DNA from: Desulfobulbaceae bacterium DB1
Lineage (GTDB): Bacteria; Desulfobacterota; Desulfobulbia; Desulfobulbales; SURF-16
Direction: 5' to 3'
NCBI GenBank assembly: GCA_001914235.1
Contig: MQUF01000025.1
Span: forward strand, 33,293-97,292
Length of the DNA stretch: 64,000 bases
Every line of letters begins with the position of its first letter. The stretch's first letter is position 1. Below are positions 62,645 to 64,000 of the stretch, piece after piece. A program made the translations under genes and the position numbers. The notes under the pieces were generated by a model. The model was not told where the DNA came from, made no database searches, and worked only from the letters and a program-made list of their open reading frames with translations.

Positions 62645-62941
62645 ATGAGCGAAAAGAAAAAGAGAAAGGTCCACACTCCGGAGTTCAAGGCAAAGGTTGG
62701 CTTGGAGGCACTGAGGGGGCAAAAAACAATCAATGAGATCGGGCAAGAGTATGGCGTCCATCCCATTACGGTTGGGCACTGGAAGAAAGAGATCCAGGAG
62801 CAAGCCAAGACCTTGTTTGAAGGCAAAAGAGGCCCCAAGCCGATTGCCGGGCACCAAGAGCCGGAGCTGCTGTTCAGTGAGATTGGAAAGCTGAAGGTAG
62901 AACTGGACTGGCTTAAAAAAAAGTCCGGGATCAGCCGGTAA
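62645..62941 (+). CDS. IS3-family transposase OrfA
   Basis: A 98-residue helix-turn-helix protein (KRKVHTPEFKAKVGLEALRG, NEIGQEYGVHPITVGHWKKE) with a C-terminal leucine-zipper-like helix (SEIGKLKVELDWLKKKSG). ATG 62645 has a GGAGCAGGAAG ribosome site. The stop overlaps the orfB start by one base (TAATG). Confidence 0.9.
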   Translation: MSEKKKRKVHTPEFKAKVGLEALRGQKTINEIGQEYGVHPITVGHWKKEIQEQAKTLFEGKRGPKPIAGHQEPELLFSEIGKLKVELDWLKKKSGISR

Positions 62942-63894
62942 TGACACGACGAGGCTGGATAGCCAAAGAAGGGGTGATTTCCGTGAGTCGGCAATGCATT
63001 CTGGCCGGGGTCTCTCGTGCGACGCTTTACGCGCAGCAGAAGTCCAGGCCTGTCAAGGAGGATAGTCTGCTGTTCAGTCGTCTGATCGACGAGGAATACA
63101 CCCGTCACCCGTTTTACGGCAGTCGCCGGATGGTGATCTTTCTCGAAACAGCAGGCTATGCCGTGAATCGAAAACGGATACAAGGTCTGATGCGGGGAAT
63201 GGGCCTGGCAGGTATGGCGCCCGGGCCGAATACCAGTAAACCGTGTCCCGAGCACAAGGTGTATCCCTATCTGCTGCGTGGTGTTCCAGTGGTCAGGCCA
63301 AACCAGGTGTGGAGCACGGATATCACCTACATCCGGCTGGCCCGCGGATTCACCTACCTGACAGCGGTCATAGACTGGTACTCACGACGGGTATTGAGCT
63401 GGCAGATCAGCAACAGTATGGATGCAGCATTCTGTGTCGATTGCCTGGAGGAAGCCTTACGCACCTACGGCAAGCCGGAAATCTTCAACACGGACCAAGG
63501 CTCACAGTTCACCAGCGCCGCCTTTATCTCGGTGTTGAAACGGGAAGAAATAACCATCAGTATGGATGGGAGGGGTCGCGCCTTCGACAACATTTTCGTT
63601 GAGCGTCTCTGGCGTAATGTGAAATATGAAGATGTGTACCTGAAGGACTATACATCGATGGGTGACCTGGCTGCGGGCCTGAGCAAATATTTTGTCTTTT
63701 ACAACACAGAGCGCCCTCATAAAGCGCTAGGGCAAAAGACGCCAGATGTTGCGTACCGGTTCGCAAAGCACGGCGGGGCGTTGATCGTGGACAGATTCCC
63801 AGACAGAGAAAAGAAAACTGAACAGGCAGCACCAGAAAAGATCAAATCGGGACAGCGCCGTCCAGCTGTGGATGAAGTCAAATGTGCAGCTTAA
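62941..63894 (+). CDS. IS3-family transposase OrfB (DDE integrase core)
   Basis: A 317-residue rve-type transposase. DDE residues: WSTDITYIR, FNTDQGSQFTS and VERLWRNVKYEDVYL. The N-terminal HTH_21-like part (YTRHPFYGSRRMVIFLETAG) is typical. Expression probably by reinitiation at TAATG or by frameshift with orfA. Intact. Confidence 0.93.
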   Translation: MTRRGWIAKEGVISVSRQCILAGVSRATLYAQQKSRPVKEDSLLFSRLIDEEYTRHPFYGSRRMVIFLETAGYAVNRKRIQGLMRGMGLAGMAPGPNTSKPCPEHKVYPYLLRGVPVVRPNQVWSTDITYIRLARGFTYLTAVIDWYSRRVLSWQISNSMDAAFCVDCLEEALRTYGKPEIFNTDQGSQFTSAAFISVLKREEITISMDGRGRAFDNIFVERLWRNVKYEDVYLKDYTSMGDLAAGLSKYFVFYNTERPHKALGQKTPDVAYRFAKHGGALIVDRFPDREKKTEQAAPEKIKSGQRRPAVDEVKCAA

Positions 63895-63933
63895 ACTCTG
63901 TGTTTTTTTGTCTTGACTCAGGGGTCCACTTTA

Positions 63934-64000
63934 GTCCATCGGCCAATCCTGGCGAAGAAATTGGGAAAGAATCACCCCATTTTTTGCGTATTCGCCCGAG
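63934..64000 (+). pseudogene. Fragment of a second IS256-family transposase, cut by window end
   Basis: 67 bp identical to 4466-4532 within the intact transposase (codes for about residues 310-332, SIGQSWRRNWERITPFF). It starts abruptly 5 bp after the IS3-family right end, so its 5' part was lost; the rest continues beyond the window. Confidence 0.9.

Larger units (their letters stand above)
62585..63928 (+). mobile_element. IS3-family insertion sequence
   Basis: A 1344-bp element bounded by TGGACCCC at the left and GGGGTCCA at the right; inverted similarity continues inward to AGACA. It carries orfA and orfB. The bases outside the two ends do not repeat each other (ATAG versus CTTT), and the flanks belong to different elements (IS630 left, IS256 right), so a rearrangement has occurred at one end. 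Confidence 0.85.

Overview
The window looks like a chromosome segment from a Gram-negative anaerobe of the delta-proteobacterial (Desulfobacterota) type, probably near the Desulfobulbales. This is inference. It rests on the outer-membrane biogenesis genes (bamA, lolC/lolD, surA), the Na+/solute symporter with a small DUF4212-type subunit, the trnL-tig-clpP-clpX-lon order, and an Ole hydrocarbon locus of a kind known from some sulfate reducers. No 16S or other decisive marker is present.

Layout. (1) 0-12 kb: surface polysaccharide locus: flippase, sulfotransferase, deacetylase-like protein, an IS256-family insertion with 8-bp target duplication, Wzy polymerase, two GT4 glycosyltransferases, WecB, and a PglC/PglD/PglE-like set for a diacetamido-sugar. 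(2) 12-20.8 kb: an accessory interval separating the pglCDE-like genes from the pglF-like dehydratase. It holds a Fic protein, a DUF4143 ATPase, a RAYT transposase framed by its own REP-like repeats, an intact AbiE toxin-antitoxin pair, a decayed second AbiE pair, remnants of a Schlafen/AlbA protein and a sugar transferase, plus several small palindromic or MITE-like elements. (3) 20.8-24.8 kb: PglF/WbpM-like dehydratase, a second DUF4143 ATPase, a small membrane protein. (4) 25.1-37 kb: a compact 12-gene cluster ending at a strong terminator. It has a dedicated FAS-II set (FabF-, ACP-, FabG-, FabZ- and FabI-like), two CrtI-like flavoenzymes, then oleA, a response regulator, oleB, oleC and oleD. 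This is the most interesting part of the window: a self-contained acyl-chain factory coupled to head-to-head olefin synthesis. (5) 37-39.1 kb: symporter and its small subunit. (6) 39.4-53.6 kb, minus strand: recO, rodZ-like, surA, mfd, bamA, lolD, lolC/E, lysS and a core-MetE-like gene. (7) 53.8-60 kb: tRNA-Leu, tig, clpP, clpX, lon, tRNA-Val, tRNA-Asp. (8) 60-64 kb: debris of an integrated conjugative element at the tRNA-Asp 3' end: truncated integrase, coupling-protein fragment, an IS630 remnant, an IS3-family element and a second partial copy of the IS256 transposase.

Proposed logic of the main cluster: the FAS-II enzymes build acyl chains on the dedicated ACP; the CrtI-like enzymes may desaturate or isomerise them; OleA condenses two chains; OleD reduces the beta-keto product; OleC makes a beta-lactone; OleB decarboxylates it to an internal olefin. 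The Ole chemistry is established for the families. The coupling to the FAS/CrtI genes and the nature of the product are inference from gene order.
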